From: Mycobacterium sp. | GTDB lineage: Bacteria > Actinomycetota > Actinomycetes > Mycobacteriales > Mycobacteriaceae | Reading direction: 5' to 3' | Assembly (NCBI GenBank): GCA_031292665.1 | Contig: JARLGR010000028.1 | Coordinates: 1 to 48,706, forward strand | DNA: 48,706 nt | Shown here: in pieces, positions 9,739-23,391 of the stretch | Layout of the letters: the number at the start of each line of letters is the position of its first letter | Numbering within the stretch: position 1 is the first letter of the stretch | Translations under genes and position numbers: made by a program | Notes under the pieces: generated by a model | The model's input: only the letters and a program-made list of their open reading frames with translations | Databases searched by the model: none | What the model was told of the DNA's origin: nothing

Positions 9739-11057
9739 GTGACGGTTGAGCTGGCGCACCCGTCGACCGAACCGCCCGGTTTGCGGTCGCCCGCCGAACC
9801 GGCCCACCCCCGCTGGTGGTTCATCTCCACGACCCCGGGCCGCATCTTGACCATCGGGATCGTTCTCGCGGCTCTCGGCGGCGCCAGCGCGTTCGCCACG
9901 TCGACGACGATCAACCACCGGCAGCAGGTGCTGACCACGGTGCTCAACCACACCGAACCGCTGTCCTTCGCCGCCGGCCGGCTCTACACCACGCTGTCGG
10001 TGGCCGACGCGGCGGCGGCCACCGCTTTCATCGCCGAGGCCGAGCCCCGTCCAGTCCGGCTGCGCTACGAGCAGGCCATCACCGACGCCGCGGTCGCGGT
10101 GGCCAGGGCGTCCAGCGGGCTGACCGACGAACCCCTGGTGGAGTTGCTGGGCCGGCTCAACGCCGAGCTGGCCGTCTACACCGGGCTCATCGAAATCGCG
10201 CGCACCAACAACCGGGAGGGCAACCCCGTCGGCTCGTCGTACCTGTCGGAGGCGTCGGGCCTGATGCAGTCGTCGATCCTGCCCGACGCGGCGCGGCTCT
10301 ACCAGGAGACGTCGAAGCGGGTGGACACCGAAACCACCGCCTCCACGCAGATTCCGCTGCCGGTGATCCTCGTCGTGGTCACCACCGTGCTCTTCGGTGC
10401 GTTCGCCCACCGGTTCCTGGCCCACCGCACCAGACGCCGGATCAACCCGGGTCTGGTCGTGGGCGGCCTCGCTATTCTCGTCATGGTGGTATGGGTCGGA
10501 ACCGCGCTCACCATCTCGACGACCGCAAGTCGTAGCGCCAAGGACACCGCAGCCGAGTCGCTCAAGACGGTGACCAACGTCGCGATCACCGCCCAGCAGG
10601 CGCGAGCCGACGAGACGCTGTCGCTGATCCGTCGCGGGGACGAAGAGAAGCGCAAAGAATCGTTCTATCAGCGCATCGACTCGATGCACCGGCAGCTCGA
10701 CCAGTACATGTCGCGCGGCGACGCCGTCGACAAGGCCGACCTGCAGGGCGCCGACCAGTTGCTGCTGCGCTGGCGGCAGGCCAACGACCGGATCAACTCC
10801 TACATCTCGGTGGGCAACTACCGCGCCGCGACGCAGATTGCTCTGGGCAGCGGCGAAGACGACTCCACCCCGGCGTTCGACAAGCTCGAGGACGAATTGG
10901 TCAAGGCGATGGACCAGAGCCGCACCCAGCTGCGCAACGACGTCCTCAACGCGCGCAGCGGACTGTCCGGCGCCCAGGTCGGCGGCGTCGTGCTCAGCCT
11001 CGGCGCGGCGATCGCGGTCGCACTCGGCCTGTGGCCCAGGCTGAAAGAGTATCGGTA

Positions 11058-11058
<1 letters not shown>
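9739..11058 (+). CDS. glnX: Membrane protein GlnX of the PknG signalling pathway
   Basis: A 439-residue membrane protein matching Rv0412c in length and place. There are four predicted membrane segments, near residues 36-54, 205-225, 238-260 and 413-433. They bracket two extracytoplasmic domains (about 55-204 and 261-412), each rich in helices like sensor domains. Known in M. tuberculosis: the lipoprotein GlnH senses Asp/Glu and transmits the signal through GlnX to the kinase PknG, controlling glutamate and TCA metabolism. The three genes are contiguous here. The stop TAA shares its last A with the glnH ATG (TAATG). Confidence 0.9.
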
Positions 11059-14341
<3,283 letters not shown>

Positions 14342-14358
14342 CTTCGTCTGGCTTGCTG

Positions 14359-14436
14359 CGTGTGAATCCTGGGCGGTGACACGCCGACGAGCTCCGCCCT
14401 GAACTCACACACGAAGCCCTGAGTTCACACTCGCAG
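14359..14436. repeat. Hairpin/direct-repeat element between convergent pknG and DUF559 genes
   Basis: GTGTGAATCCTGGGCGG (about 14360-14376) can pair imperfectly with CCGCCCTGAACTCACAC (about 14394-14410). In addition CCCTGAACTCACACACG (14397-14413) is repeated as CCCTGAGTTCACACTCG (14418-14434). The element lies at the convergent 3' ends and extends into the DUF559 gene, supplying its stop codon and last eight or so codons. It may act as a two-way terminator. The same GTGTGAATCC core recurs near 45411. Confidence 0.55.
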
Positions 14437-15274
14437 CGGCAAGTGCCGTTCGAACCCGGCGGATGATGTCGGCGGGGTGGTCCTCCGCGACCACCCGGAC
14501 GACAATCCACCCCATCCGCTCCAGCTTCTCCAGGCGCCGGATGTCCTTCACATATTGGCGACGGTCGGTCCGATGATGGTCGCCGTCGTATTCGACGGCC
14601 ACCATGTATTCCTCCCAGGCCAAGTCGAGGTGGGCGAATGCAGTGCCGTCTACGTCCAACACCGGGATCTGGGTCTGCGGTCGCGGGAGCCCCGCGTCGA
14701 TCAGCAGCAGTCTCAGGTAACTCTCGCGCGGTGACTGTGCACCCGGGTCGGCCAGATCCAACGCGGTCTCCAGCCGCCTCAGCCCAGGCGATCGAGGGTG
14801 GCTATTCGCGACGCGAAGCACGTCGTCGGCCTTCAAGCCTGTTGCGCGCGCGAGCGCGTCCAGGCGCACCACCGCCGAACGAATGGCACCGCGCCGTCCG
14901 ATGTCGAAGGCAGTCCGCTCGGGCGTCGTGACGGCAAGCCCTTCCAAGTTTTGCGTTTCGCCGTCAACCAACGCGCAGCGGCGTGTCAGCACGCCAGACG
15001 GGGGGCGGCTGTTGGAGTGGATCAGCTCGACCGGGACGTTCTCGGGAATCCACTTGGCACCGTGTAGCGCGGCCGCTGCCGCCCCGGCAATGGTTGCCGC
15101 CCGTCCCGACCACAGCCAGGCGGCCGCGATGCGCAACTCGAGCGAAAGCCCGCCGTCGTTCGACAGGTAGACGTCCGGCAACACCGCGCGGTAGCGCGTC
15201 CGCAGTTGGTGCCTGGTCAACGTCCCGGAAGCCAGGGCTTCGCTGCCGAGGAACGGTGCTCGCACGTTGCTCAT
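14405..15274 (-). CDS. DUF559 (Vsr-like nuclease fold) protein with N-terminal winged-helix region
   Basis: A 289-residue protein. The start at 15274 (MSNVRAPFLG) is preferred over one 42 codons upstream, which would run under the divergent DUF1800 gene. Residues 1-90 resemble the AbiEi/transcriptional-regulator-like N-terminus that often precedes DUF559 in mycobacteria. Residues about 180-280 form a restriction-endonuclease-like core: ESYLRLLLIDAGLP, HLDLAWEEYMVAVEYDGDHH and RRLEKLERMGWIVVRV. The Asp and Glu in DLAW and VEYD fit a PD-(D/E)XK-type site, but nuclease activity is not shown. It is absent from this place in H37Rv. The last codons derive from a repeat element. Confidence 0.82.
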   Translation of the reverse strand: MSNVRAPFLGSEALASGTLTRHQLRTRYRAVLPDVYLSNDGGLSLELRIAAAWLWSGRAATIAGAAAAALHGAKWIPENVPVELIHSNSRPPSGVLTRRCALVDGETQNLEGLAVTTPERTAFDIGRRGAIRSAVVRLDALARATGLKADDVLRVANSHPRSPGLRRLETALDLADPGAQSPRESYLRLLLIDAGLPRPQTQIPVLDVDGTAFAHLDLAWEEYMVAVEYDGDHHRTDRRQYVKDIRRLEKLERMGWIVVRVVAEDHPADIIRRVRTALAAASVNSGLRV

Positions 15275-15368
15275 GCCGCGCAGGATCACATGCGGACGGC
15301 ACACCGCGTCTACCTCGGTGCACAGGCACCGCAAGGAAATCGCAAGGAAGCTCCGGCACAGTTGGTTC

Positions 15369-16685
15369 ATGCCAGGGCAGTCCGCCGCGTGGATCACCAC
15401 GGCCCGCGCACTGCGTCGGTCCGGGTTCGGGGTGACCGGGCCGGAGGTCGACGCGGCCGTTACGCGCGACTGGCCGGGTTATGTCGACGCCATGCTCGGC
15501 CCGAACCCCGACGCGGACCCGGGCGCGGTCGCCACCCCGATGCCCACCCTGGAGGCGCCGCACCCCCCTGGAAAGAACGCGACACCCGCGGCCCGCAAAC
15601 AGTTCAATCAAGAGCTGTCCGAGCAGCAGAGCGTGTTGTCCGACTGGTGGCTGCGCCGCATGGTCGCCGTGCAGCAGCCGGTCCACGAGAAGTTGACGCT
15701 GCTGTGGCACAACCACTTTGCCACCTCCGCGCAGAAGGTGCGGGCCGCCGCGTACCTGGCGGCGCAGAATCAGAAGCTGCGCACCCTTTCGCTCGGCGAT
15801 TTCCGCACCCTGGCCTACGGGATGCTGACCGACGCCGCGATGTTGCGTTGGCTGGATGGGCAGAGCAGTACGGCCAAGGCCCCGAACGAGAACCTCGCCC
15901 GGGAATTCATGGAGCTTTTCGCGCTGGGCCACGGAAATGGCTACACCGAGAACGACGTCCGCAACGGTGCCCGGGCGCTGACGGGCTGGGTGATCGGCGC
16001 CGGCGGCCAAACCTCAATGGTCCCCAAGCGCCACGACGGCACCACCAAGGCGCTGTTCGGCGTGACCCGCGACTTCGACGCCGCCGGATTCTGCGACACC
16101 GTGCTGGCGCAGCCCAAGTCGGCGGAGTACGTCGCGGGACGCCTCTGGCAGCAACTGGCTTCCGACGACCCACCGTCGCCCCAGGCGCTCGACCGACTGG
16201 TCGCCGCATACGGCCCGGGGCGACACCTGCGGGCGCTGACCACGGCGATCCTGACCGACAGCGAGTTCACCCGCGGCCGGGCCACCGTCGTCAACACCCC
16301 GGTCGAGTGGCTGGTCGGCGTGCTGAGGGCGCTGCAGGTCCCGATGGACACACCCGCGCACCGAAAAGTTGCCGACGCCACCTTGCAAGCGCTGGGGCAG
16401 CGGCCGTTCTACCCGCCGAGCGTCGGCGGCTGGCCCCGGGGCCAGGTGTGGCTGTCCACCGCCAGCGCCGGGGCCCGCCTGCGGGCCGCGACCCGGTTGG
16501 CGCAGGTCGGCGACCTTTCGAGCGTCGAGAGCGCCGCCGCGGGCGACCGCATCGACGCGGTCAGCTACCTGATCGGCGTCGGAGCCTGGTCGGACCGCAC
16601 CGCCCGCGCGCTGCAGCCCCTGGTGCGCCAACCGCAGCAGTTGGTCGCGGCCGCCGTCAACACCCCCGAATACCTGACGTCATAG
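15369..16685 (+). CDS. DUF1800 family protein
   Basis: A 438-residue protein starting at 15369 (MPGQSAAWITTARALRRSGFG). DUF1800 hallmarks are LLWHNHFATSAQKV, EPN-type NENLAREFMELFALGHGN, YTENDVRNGARALTGW and RPFYPPSVGGWP. The family is of unknown biochemical function and nearly always pairs with DUF1501, as here: the next gene starts 11 bp downstream. No signal peptide is visible, while the partner carries a Tat signal. The gene is divergent from DUF559, with 94 bp between the start codons. The pair lies between pknG and ackA, which are adjacent in H37Rv. Confidence 0.9.
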   Translation: MPGQSAAWITTARALRRSGFGVTGPEVDAAVTRDWPGYVDAMLGPNPDADPGAVATPMPTLEAPHPPGKNATPAARKQFNQELSEQQSVLSDWWLRRMVAVQQPVHEKLTLLWHNHFATSAQKVRAAAYLAAQNQKLRTLSLGDFRTLAYGMLTDAAMLRWLDGQSSTAKAPNENLAREFMELFALGHGNGYTENDVRNGARALTGWVIGAGGQTSMVPKRHDGTTKALFGVTRDFDAAGFCDTVLAQPKSAEYVAGRLWQQLASDDPPSPQALDRLVAAYGPGRHLRALTTAILTDSEFTRGRATVVNTPVEWLVGVLRALQVPMDTPAHRKVADATLQALGQRPFYPPSVGGWPRGQVWLSTASAGARLRAATRLAQVGDLSSVESAAAGDRIDAVSYLIGVGAWSDRTARALQPLVRQPQQLVAAAVNTPEYLTS

Positions 16686-16696
16686 CGAGACCGCCC

Positions 16697-17887
16697 ATGC
16701 CCGAGATGAACCGACGGAAATTCCTGATCGCCAGCGCGGGCGTCGGCGCGGCCGGCCTGCTGTCGACGACTGCGGCCGTCACTTGGCCCGACCTGATGCG
16801 GGCGGCACAACACCGGCCGCTGCCCGCCGATGCCGGGGTGCTGGTGATCGTCTCGCTGTACGGCGGCAACGACGGCATCAACACGTTAATCCCCTACGCC
16901 GACAACGCCTATCACGATTCGCGGCCGCAACTCGCCTACGCCCCGGGCGAGGTGTTGCACCTCGACGGGCAGCTGGGACTCAACCCCGCGATGAAGGGCC
17001 TGGCGCAGCTGTGGAATCAGCGGCGACTCGCGATCGTGCGCGGCGTCGGCTATCCACAGCCCGACCACAGCCACTTCCGGTCCATGGACATCTGGCAGAC
17101 GGCATCTCCGGCCGAGCCGGTCTCGACCGGCTGGATCGGCCGCTGGCTCGACGCCACCGGCGACGACCCGCTGCGCGCGGTCAATATCGGCCCCGTCCTG
17201 CCACCGCTGGTCGTCGGCGAAAAGCAGACGGCGGCAGCGCTTTCACCCGGCGGTGCGCCCGGCAAGGCGGAGAAGTTCGACACCGTCATGACCGCGCTGG
17301 GAAACGACGACCCCGACGACACTCCGGCGATGGCCGCGGTGTGCAAGGCCTACCGTGCCGCGCGCACCGTGGACACCACCTTTGCTACGGTCAAACTGCC
17401 TGCCAAGGAACACAATTCGCTGGCAACTCAGCTGAGCGTGGTCGCCGACGCGGTCAGCGCCCGGGTTCCGACGCGGGTCTATACGGTGCAATTGGGCGGT
17501 TTCGACACCCACGCCGACGAGCGCGGGACCCAGCAGCGCCAGCTGCAAACCTTCGACGAGGCGGTGACGCCGTTCCTGCAGCAGATGGCCGGTGATCCGT
17601 TCGGGCGCAACGTCGTTCTGCTGGCCTACTCGGAGTTTGGCCGTCGGGTGCGCGCCAACGCCTCCCAAGGCACCGACCACGGCACCGCCGGACCCGTTTT
17701 CGTTGCGGGCGCACCGGTCAAAGGGGGTTTCTACGGCGAAGAGCCCAGCCTGACGGACCTCGACAACGGAGACCTCAAGTACCACACCGACTTTCGCGAC
17801 ATCTACTACGAGTTGATGACGCGCACCGTCGGGACCGATCCCACGCCGTCGGTCGGCACCGGCCGCACAAGCCTCGGCTTCCTATGA
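16697..17887 (+). CDS. DUF1501 family Tat-exported protein
   Basis: A 396-residue protein. It begins [17 protein letters not shown], a twin-arginine signal (RRKFL) followed by a hydrophobic stretch, so a folded protein is probably exported. The DUF1501 domain (sulfatase-like alkaline-phosphatase fold) shows [43 protein letters not shown] and [14 protein letters not shown], where the Asp/His residues are candidate metal ligands. It forms an operon with the DUF1800 gene 11 bp upstream. Its stop codon overlaps the ackA stop region by 6 bp (convergent). The substrate is unknown. Confidence 0.9.
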   Translation: MPEMNRRKFLIASAGVGAAGLLSTTAAVTWPDLMRAAQHRPLPADAGVLVIVSLYGGNDGINTLIPYADNAYHDSRPQLAYAPGEVLHLDGQLGLNPAMKGLAQLWNQRRLAIVRGVGYPQPDHSHFRSMDIWQTASPAEPVSTGWIGRWLDATGDDPLRAVNIGPVLPPLVVGEKQTAAALSPGGAPGKAEKFDTVMTALGNDDPDDTPAMAAVCKAYRAARTVDTTFATVKLPAKEHNSLATQLSVVADAVSARVPTRVYTVQLGGFDTHADERGTQQRQLQTFDEAVTPFLQQMAGDPFGRNVVLLAYSEFGRRVRANASQGTDHGTAGPVFVAGAPVKGGFYGEEPSLTDLDNGDLKYHTDFRDIYYELMTRTVGTDPTPSVGTGRTSLGFL

Positions 17888-19039
17888 GCCGGCCAGCACG
17901 CTCGCGCAGTCGCGCGCGATGGCGAGTTCTTCGTTCGTCGGGATGACCAGCACGGTAATCGGCGAGCCGTCCGCTGAAATGAGCCGCGCCCCGCTGGCCT
18001 CGCCGAGGTTGCGCCGCTGGTCGAGCACGATGCCGAACCCATCCAAACCCGCCAGTGCGTCGCGGCGAACGGCCGGATCGTTTTCACCGATCCCGGCGGT
18101 GAAACTGATCGTGTCGGTACGGCCCAGCACCGCCAGGTAGGCACCGATGTACTTGCGCAGCCGATGAATGAACACGCCGTAGGCCAATTGCGCTGCCGCG
18201 TCGCCCGATTCGATCATAGCCCGCAGCCGTCGGAAGTCGCGCTCACCGGCCAGGCCCAACACTCCCGACCGCTGGTTGAGCATGGACTCGACCTCGTCGA
18301 CGCCCATCTTGGCGGTGTGGCAGAGGTAGCTGAAGATGCTCGGGTCTATGTCACCGCTGCGGGTGCCCATCACCAGGCCCTCCAGCGGGGTGAGGCCCAT
18401 GGACGTATCGACCGGGCATCCGTCGGCGATCGCCGACGCCGAGGAACCGTTACCCAGATGCAGCACAATCTGATTCAGCCCGGCCAACGGCCTGCCGAGA
18501 AAATCGGCGGCCCGTTCGCTGACGTACCGGTGCGACGTCCCGTGAAACCCGTACCGCCGAATCTGCCAGCGTTTCGCCACCTCGCGGTCGATAGCGTAGG
18601 TCGCGGCCTGCGGTGGCATGTCGTGGAAGAACGCCGTGTCGAACACCGCGATGTGCGGAACGTCGGGCAGCAGCTTACGCGCCACCTCGATGCCCTTGAG
18701 CGCCGGCGGATTGTGCAGGGGCGCCAAATCCGAGAGGTTCTCGAGCGCGGTGATCCGCTCGTCGTCCAGCAGCGTCGGCCGGTAGAACTCCGTGCCGCCG
18801 TGCACCACCCGGTGCCCGACCGCGGCCAGGCCGCAGTTCCGCAGGTCGATGCCGTCCTCGGTCAATTCGTCGAACGCGCGCCGCAACGCCGCAGCATGGT
18901 CGGGAACCGAAGACGATGCCTCTCCGATTCGCTCCACATGGCCCGACGCGCGCGCTATGCCCGACGCGGGTTCGACCAGCTGGTATTTCAATGACGACGA
19001 TCCGGAATTGATCACCAGCACACAGGGGTTAGCGGCCAT
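17882..19039 (-). CDS. ackA: Acetate kinase AckA
   Basis: 385 residues, the same as I recall for M. tuberculosis AckA. It interconverts acetyl phosphate + ADP and acetate + ATP. Motifs: [31 protein letters not shown] and [12 protein letters not shown]. The start at 19039 ([13 protein letters not shown]) is chosen by alignment and because it overlaps the end of pta by 11 bp. With pta it forms the substrate-level acetate pathway. Confidence 0.97.
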   Translation of the reverse strand: MAANPCVLVINSGSSSLKYQLVEPASGIARASGHVERIGEASSSVPDHAAALRRAFDELTEDGIDLRNCGLAAVGHRVVHGGTEFYRPTLLDDERITALENLSDLAPLHNPPALKGIEVARKLLPDVPHIAVFDTAFFHDMPPQAATYAIDREVAKRWQIRRYGFHGTSHRYVSERAADFLGRPLAGLNQIVLHLGNGSSASAIADGCPVDTSMGLTPLEGLVMGTRSGDIDPSIFSYLCHTAKMGVDEVESMLNQRSGVLGLAGERDFRRLRAMIESGDAAAQLAYGVFIHRLRKYIGAYLAVLGRTDTISFTAGIGENDPAVRRDALAGLDGFGIVLDQRRNLGEASGARLISADGSPITVLVIPTNEELAIARDCASVLAGS

Positions 19040-21119
19040 GAATTTCCCGGGCCTGGATCGCGGTGATCGCAACCGTGTTCACGATGTCTTCGACCAGCGC
19101 GCCCCGGGACAGGTCGTTCACCGGCTTGCGCAGCCCTTGCAGCACCGGCCCGATTGCGATCGCCCCGGCACTGCGCTGCACCGCCTTATAGGTGTTGTTG
19201 CCGGTGTTGAGGTCCGGAAAGATCAGCACCGTGGCGCGGCCCGCCACCGGCGAGTCGCCCAATTTTGTGGCCGCGACGGACGATTCTATCGCGGCGTCGT
19301 ACTGGATCGGCCCTTCGACCGGCAGCTGCGGCTCCCGGGACCGCACCAACGTGGTTGCGGCCCTGACCTTGTCGACGTCGGCCCCGCTGCCCGAGTCGCC
19401 GGTGGAGTACGACAGCATCGCCACTCGGGGCTCGATGCCGAACTTTGCCGCGGTCCGCGCCGAGCTGATCGCGATGTCGGCCAGCTGTTCCGGTGTCGGA
19501 TTGGGGACGATCGCGCAGTCGCCGTACACCAGCACCCGGTCGGGCAGGCACATGAAGAAAACGCTGGAGACGGTCGAGACGTCGGTGACGGTCTTGATGA
19601 TCTCGAACGCCGGCCGAACGGTGTGGGCCGTGGTGTGGGCGGCGCCGGACACCATGCCGTCGACCATGCCGTTGTGCACCAGCATGGTGCCGAAATACGT
19701 AGCGTCGCACATGATCTCGCGGGCGTGCTCGACGGTGACGCCTTTGCCCTTGCGTAATTCGGCGTACTGATGGGCGAATTGATCGCCCAGCTCGCTTTTC
19801 AGCGGGTCGATCACCTTGGCGCCGTCGAGATCCACGCCGAGTTCCCCCGAGCGCAGCCGAATCTGCGCCTCGTCACCCAGGATGGTCAGGTCGGCAATGC
19901 CGCGCTGCAGCACGCGGCCGGCGGACTTCAGGATGCGGTCGTCGTCGCCTTCGGGCAGCACGATGTGCTTGCGATCCGAACGGGCCTGCAGCTGCAGCCG
20001 GTAGGTGAACATCTGCGGCGTGATCACGGATGGGATCGGAATGGCAAGCTGCGCCAACAGATCCGCGATATCGACGTATCGGTCCATCAACCCCAGCGCG
20101 GTGTCGATCTTGCGCTGCGAGGTTGCCGTGACCCGGCCGTGCGCTGAGGCGGCCGCGCTGGCCGCTTCGTAACTACCCAGCGCGGTCGCGATGATGGGTA
20201 GCCTCAGGCGCAGGCCGGCGACCAGGGCCGCGATCGACGGATGCAGCTCGAACCCGCCATTGAGGATGATGCACGACAGGGATGGAAAGCCATAGGCGGC
20301 GTGGGCGGTGGCGACGGCAAGCACCACGTCCGAGCGGTCACCGGGGGTGATGACCGCACTACCGTCACGCAGCCGTTCCAGCACGTGGTCGGCGGTCATC
20401 CCGGCGACCAGCACACCCATGACTTCGCGCTCCCGCAGCGACGCTTCACCGCTGACCGGCGTCCCGTTCACGGCCTTCTCCAGTTCGGCCACCGTCGGCG
20501 CCGACAGCAAGGGCTCCTCGGGCAGCACGTAGCTGCGCTGGGCAAACGCCCGCAGCGCCTCGGCGACTGCCGCCAACTCTGCCGGCTGACACCGGCTTGC
20601 CACCACAGCAGCGGTGTGGGCGCGCTGAGTCGACAGCTCGGTCAGGCAAACCTGGACGACACTTGCGACCTCGTCGGCCGTGCGGCCCTTTGCGCTCACC
20701 GCCAGCAGCACCGGCGCGCCGAGGTTGACCGCAATCCGGGCGTTGACCGAGAGCTCGGCGGGCCTGGTGACGTCGGTGTAGTCGCTGCCGACGATCACCA
20801 CCGCGTCGCAGACTCCGGCCACCGCATGGTACGAGTCGACGATGCTGGCCATCGCGGCGTCGCTGTCGGCGTGCAGCTGTTGGTAGGTCACCCCGACGCA
20901 CTGCTCATACGAAAGGCCCGCCGTGGTGTGCTCGAGTAGCAGCTCCAGGATGTAGTCGCGGTCCTCGCCGAGCCGCGTGATGGGCCGGAACACACCGACT
21001 TTGGCGACGGTCGCCCTCAGTCGGTGCAGCAGCCCGAGCGCGATCGTCGACTTGCCGGTCTCCGGCTCGGGGGCCGCGATGTAGATCGCCGTCGCTGAAC
21101 CGGTCACAGCACCGGCCAC
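19029..21119 (-). CDS. pta: Phosphate acetyltransferase Pta (long form)
   Basis: A 696-residue enzyme interconverting acetyl-CoA and acetyl phosphate. The N-terminal BioD-like P-loop domain ([13 protein letters not shown], residues about 14-26) is followed by a DRTGG regulatory domain ([11 protein letters not shown] region) and the C-terminal PTA catalytic domain ([42 protein letters not shown] and [11 protein letters not shown]). The start is a GTG at 21119, 7 nt after GAGG; a GTG four codons later is the alternative. It begins 11 bp after fgd1 on the same strand, so fgd1-pta-ackA are probably co-transcribed, in the order of H37Rv Rv0407-Rv0409. Confidence 0.96.
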   Translation of the reverse strand: MAGAVTGSATAIYIAAPEPETGKSTIALGLLHRLRATVAKVGVFRPITRLGEDRDYILELLLEHTTAGLSYEQCVGVTYQQLHADSDAAMASIVDSYHAVAGVCDAVVIVGSDYTDVTRPAELSVNARIAVNLGAPVLLAVSAKGRTADEVASVVQVCLTELSTQRAHTAAVVASRCQPAELAAVAEALRAFAQRSYVLPEEPLLSAPTVAELEKAVNGTPVSGEASLREREVMGVLVAGMTADHVLERLRDGSAVITPGDRSDVVLAVATAHAAYGFPSLSCIILNGGFELHPSIAALVAGLRLRLPIIATALGSYEAASAAASAHGRVTATSQRKIDTALGLMDRYVDIADLLAQLAIPIPSVITPQMFTYRLQLQARSDRKHIVLPEGDDDRILKSAGRVLQRGIADLTILGDEAQIRLRSGELGVDLDGAKVIDPLKSELGDQFAHQYAELRKGKGVTVEHAREIMCDATYFGTMLVHNGMVDGMVSGAAHTTAHTVRPAFEIIKTVTDVSTVSSVFFMCLPDRVLVYGDCAIVPNPTPEQLADIAISSARTAAKFGIEPRVAMLSYSTGDSGSGADVDKVRAATTLVRSREPQLPVEGPIQYDAAIESSVAATKLGDSPVAGRATVLIFPDLNTGNNTYKAVQRSAGAIAIGPVLQGLRKPVNDLSRGALVEDIVNTVAITAIQAREIHGR

Positions 21120-21130
21120 TCGCTCGCCTC

Positions 21131-22141
21131 TCAGGCCAGCCGCCGCAACCTGGGGGCCAGGTCCTTCTCGAAGAGATCCAGGAACCGGCGTTGGTCGTGG
21201 CCGGGCGCGTGGAACACCAGGTGGTTCAGGCCCCACGTCACGTACTGACCGACCTTTTCGACCGCCTCGTCGGGGTCCGAGGCCACGATCCAGCGCTTGG
21301 CGACCTGCTCGATCGGCAGCGCGTCGGCGGCCTTCTCCATCTCGATCGGGTCGTCGATGCTGTGCTTCTGCTCGGCGGTCAGCGACAGCGGCGCCCAGAA
21401 CCGGGTGTTCTCCAGCGCCAGCTCCGGATCCGGGTCGTAGGAAATCTTGATCTCGATCATCTTGTCGATGTCGTCGACGTCGCGGTCGGCGGCCGCGGCG
21501 CCCTCTATAACGGCGGGCATGAGCTTTTCGGTGTAGAGCTCCTCGCCCTTGCCGGAGGTGCAGATGAAGCCGTCACCGGCCCGCCCGGCGTATTTGGCCA
21601 CCGCCGGGCCGCCCGCGGCGATGTAGATCGGGACGCCGCCCTCGGGCACGTCGTAGATCGAGGCGCCCTTGAGGCGGTAGTACTCGCCGCCGAAGTCGAC
21701 GCGGTCACCGCGCCACAACTCCCGCATCAGCCGCACCGACTCGCGCAGCCGGGCGAACCGCTCCTTGAACTCCGGCCACTCGCCCTGGTATCCGGTCGCG
21801 ATCTCGTTCAGCGCCTCACCGGTGCCCACGCCGAGGAACACGCGGTCGGGGTACAGGCAGGCCATCGTGGCGAAGGCCTGCGCGATGACGGCGGGGTTGT
21901 AGCGAAACGTCGGCGTCAGCACCGAGGTGCCCAGCTGTATGCGCTTGGTGCGCTCGCCGACGGCGGTCATCCAGGCCAGCGAGAACGGCGCGTGCCCGCC
22001 CTCGTGCCGCCATGGCTGGAAATGGTCACTGACGCTTGCACTGTCCATGCCATGCCCCTCGGCGGCGACAGCCAGTTCGACGAGCTCACGGGGTGCGAAT
22101 TGTTCGGCGGACGCCTTGTATCCCAGTTTCAGTTCGGCCAC
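21131..22141 (-). CDS. fgd1: F420-dependent glucose-6-phosphate dehydrogenase Fgd1
   Basis: 336 residues, starting at a GTG (22141). A luciferase-like TIM barrel that oxidises glucose 6-phosphate and reduces cofactor F420, the source of F420H2 in mycobacteria. Active-site residues known from the M. tuberculosis enzyme are present at the same numbers: His40 and Trp44 (SDHFQPW) and Glu109 (GVGTGE). The segments [15 protein letters not shown] and [10 protein letters not shown] match the F420-binding region. It is first in the run fgd1-pta-ackA. Confidence 0.97.
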   Translation of the reverse strand: MAELKLGYKASAEQFAPRELVELAVAAEGHGMDSASVSDHFQPWRHEGGHAPFSLAWMTAVGERTKRIQLGTSVLTPTFRYNPAVIAQAFATMACLYPDRVFLGVGTGEALNEIATGYQGEWPEFKERFARLRESVRLMRELWRGDRVDFGGEYYRLKGASIYDVPEGGVPIYIAAGGPAVAKYAGRAGDGFICTSGKGEELYTEKLMPAVIEGAAAADRDVDDIDKMIEIKISYDPDPELALENTRFWAPLSLTAEQKHSIDDPIEMEKAADALPIEQVAKRWIVASDPDEAVEKVGQYVTWGLNHLVFHAPGHDQRRFLDLFEKDLAPRLRRLA

Positions 22142-22251
22142 CAGTTCTTTCTACTCCTCGTGGCGATCGCAAGCGCGGCGGTGGGGGCACCTCCCGCTAG
22201 CGGGGGACCGGGCGCAGCGGGTCGCCACGCATCAGACCTAAGATCGCGGGC
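22142..22251. promoter_or_regulatory. Divergent region fgd1 / metallo-beta-lactamase-fold gene
   Basis: The 110 bp between divergent starts contain a perfect 12-bp palindrome CCCGCTAGCGGG (about 22193-22204) set in a GGGGCACCTC...GGGGGACC context. It could be an operator or a hairpin. Its CGCTAGCG core also appears twice in the thiE palindrome at 8294-8309, which may be coincidence. Confidence 0.35.
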
Positions 22252-23004
22252 ATGGGACCGGCGCCAACACTTGTTCAGGCCACCGACACGGTGCACCTCG
22301 CCGTCGGCCATGCGGTCAACTGGACGCTGGTCGCCGACGACAGCAGCGTCATGTTGATCGACGCCGGCTACCCCGGGGACCGCGACGACGTGCTGGCCTC
22401 GCTGCGCAAGCTGGGCTATGACGCCGGCGACGTGCGCGCCATCCTGCTGACGCACGCGCACATCGATCACCTGGGCTCGGCGATCTGGTTCGCCAACCAG
22501 TGCGGCACCGCCGTGTACTGCCACGCAGACGAAGTGGGTCACGCCAAGCGCGAGTACTTAGAACAGGTGTCGATTCTCGATGTGGCACTGCGCATTTGGC
22601 GGCCCAGGTGGGCGATCTGGGGCGCCCACGTGGTGCGCAGCGGCGGCCTGGTCCGCGACGGCATCCCCTCGGCCCAGCCGCTGACCACCGAGGTGGCCGC
22701 CGGCCTGCCCGGCCATCCGATCCCCATCGCCACTCCGGGGCACACCGGTGGGCACTGCTCGTATGTGGTCGACGGCGTGCTGGCCAGCGGCGACGCACTG
22801 ATCACCGGCCACCCGTTGCTGCGCCACCGTGGGCCGCAGTTGCTGCCCGCCGTGTTCAGCCACAGCCAGCCGGACTGCCTGCGCAGTTTGAACGCGCTGG
22901 CCCGGCTTGACACCGAGGTCCTGCTGCCCGGTCACGGCGACGTGTGGCGCGGGCCGACCCGCGAGGCGACGCAAGCGGCCCTTTCGCTGGCCGACCGCGG
23001 ATGA
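22252..23004 (+). CDS. Metallo-beta-lactamase-fold hydrolase (Rv0406c type)
   Basis: A 250-residue protein with the full metal-site set: THAHIDHLG (HxHxDH, near residues 68-75), PGHTGGHCSY, SGDAL and PGHGD. This identifies a dinuclear-zinc hydrolase of the glyoxalase II / lactonase / beta-lactamase-like group. No signal peptide is seen, so it is probably cytoplasmic and a beta-lactam substrate is unlikely. It is divergent from fgd1, as the H37Rv homologue is. The substrate is unknown. Confidence 0.9.
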   Translation: MGPAPTLVQATDTVHLAVGHAVNWTLVADDSSVMLIDAGYPGDRDDVLASLRKLGYDAGDVRAILLTHAHIDHLGSAIWFANQCGTAVYCHADEVGHAKREYLEQVSILDVALRIWRPRWAIWGAHVVRSGGLVRDGIPSAQPLTTEVAAGLPGHPIPIATPGHTGGHCSYVVDGVLASGDALITGHPLLRHRGPQLLPAVFSHSQPDCLRSLNALARLDTEVLLPGHGDVWRGPTREATQAALSLADRG

Positions 23005-23057
23005 CGCCGGCGGCCCTGAACCCAGCGATGCCGCGGCCGAAGAGGAGAGAATGCATT

Positions 23058-23372
23058 GTGGCGGTGGCTAAATCGGCCCTGGCGGCCCTGTTCGAGATCG
23101 GTGGTGCGTGGCTGATCTGGCAGGGAATCCGTGAACACCGCGGGTGGCGTCTGGGCGGGCCTGGGCGCCATCGCCCGCGGCGCCTACGGCTTCGTCGCCA
23201 CCCTGCAACCCGACGCCCATTTCGGCCGCATCCTGGCCGCGTACGGCGGCGTCTTCGTCGCGGGCTCACTGCTGTGGGGAATGGCGCTCGACGGGTTTCC
23301 GATCGCTGGGATGTCGTCGGCGCCGCGGTCTGCCTGCTCGGGGTGGCGGTCATCATGTACGCGCCGCGGATT
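23058..23372 (+). pseudogene. UPF0060/YnfA-type small membrane protein, two compensating frameshifts
   Basis: A GTG at 23058 behind AGAGGAGAG begins [30 protein letters not shown], typical of YnfA. Near 23145 one extra base moves the reading frame by +1; the frame then continues as [34 protein letters not shown] and [16 protein letters not shown]. Near 23293 a base is missing and the first frame resumes as [23 protein letters not shown]. The three pieces together equal a full-length protein of about 105 residues with four membrane helices. As written, the gene cannot make the normal protein. Either it is a pseudogene or the two indels are sequencing errors. There is no close functional partner next to it. 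Confidence 0.8.
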
Positions 23373-23391
23373 CACCTACGTTCACCGAGAT

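Noticed and set aside
15206..17887. A single 893-codon open frame spanning the DUF1800 and DUF1501 genes, which would be a fusion protein
   Set aside because: Only the last 396 codons (from 16697) match DUF1501. The upstream part is an Arg/Gly/Pro-rich out-of-frame reading of the DUF1800 gene, which is coded in another frame with its own motifs.
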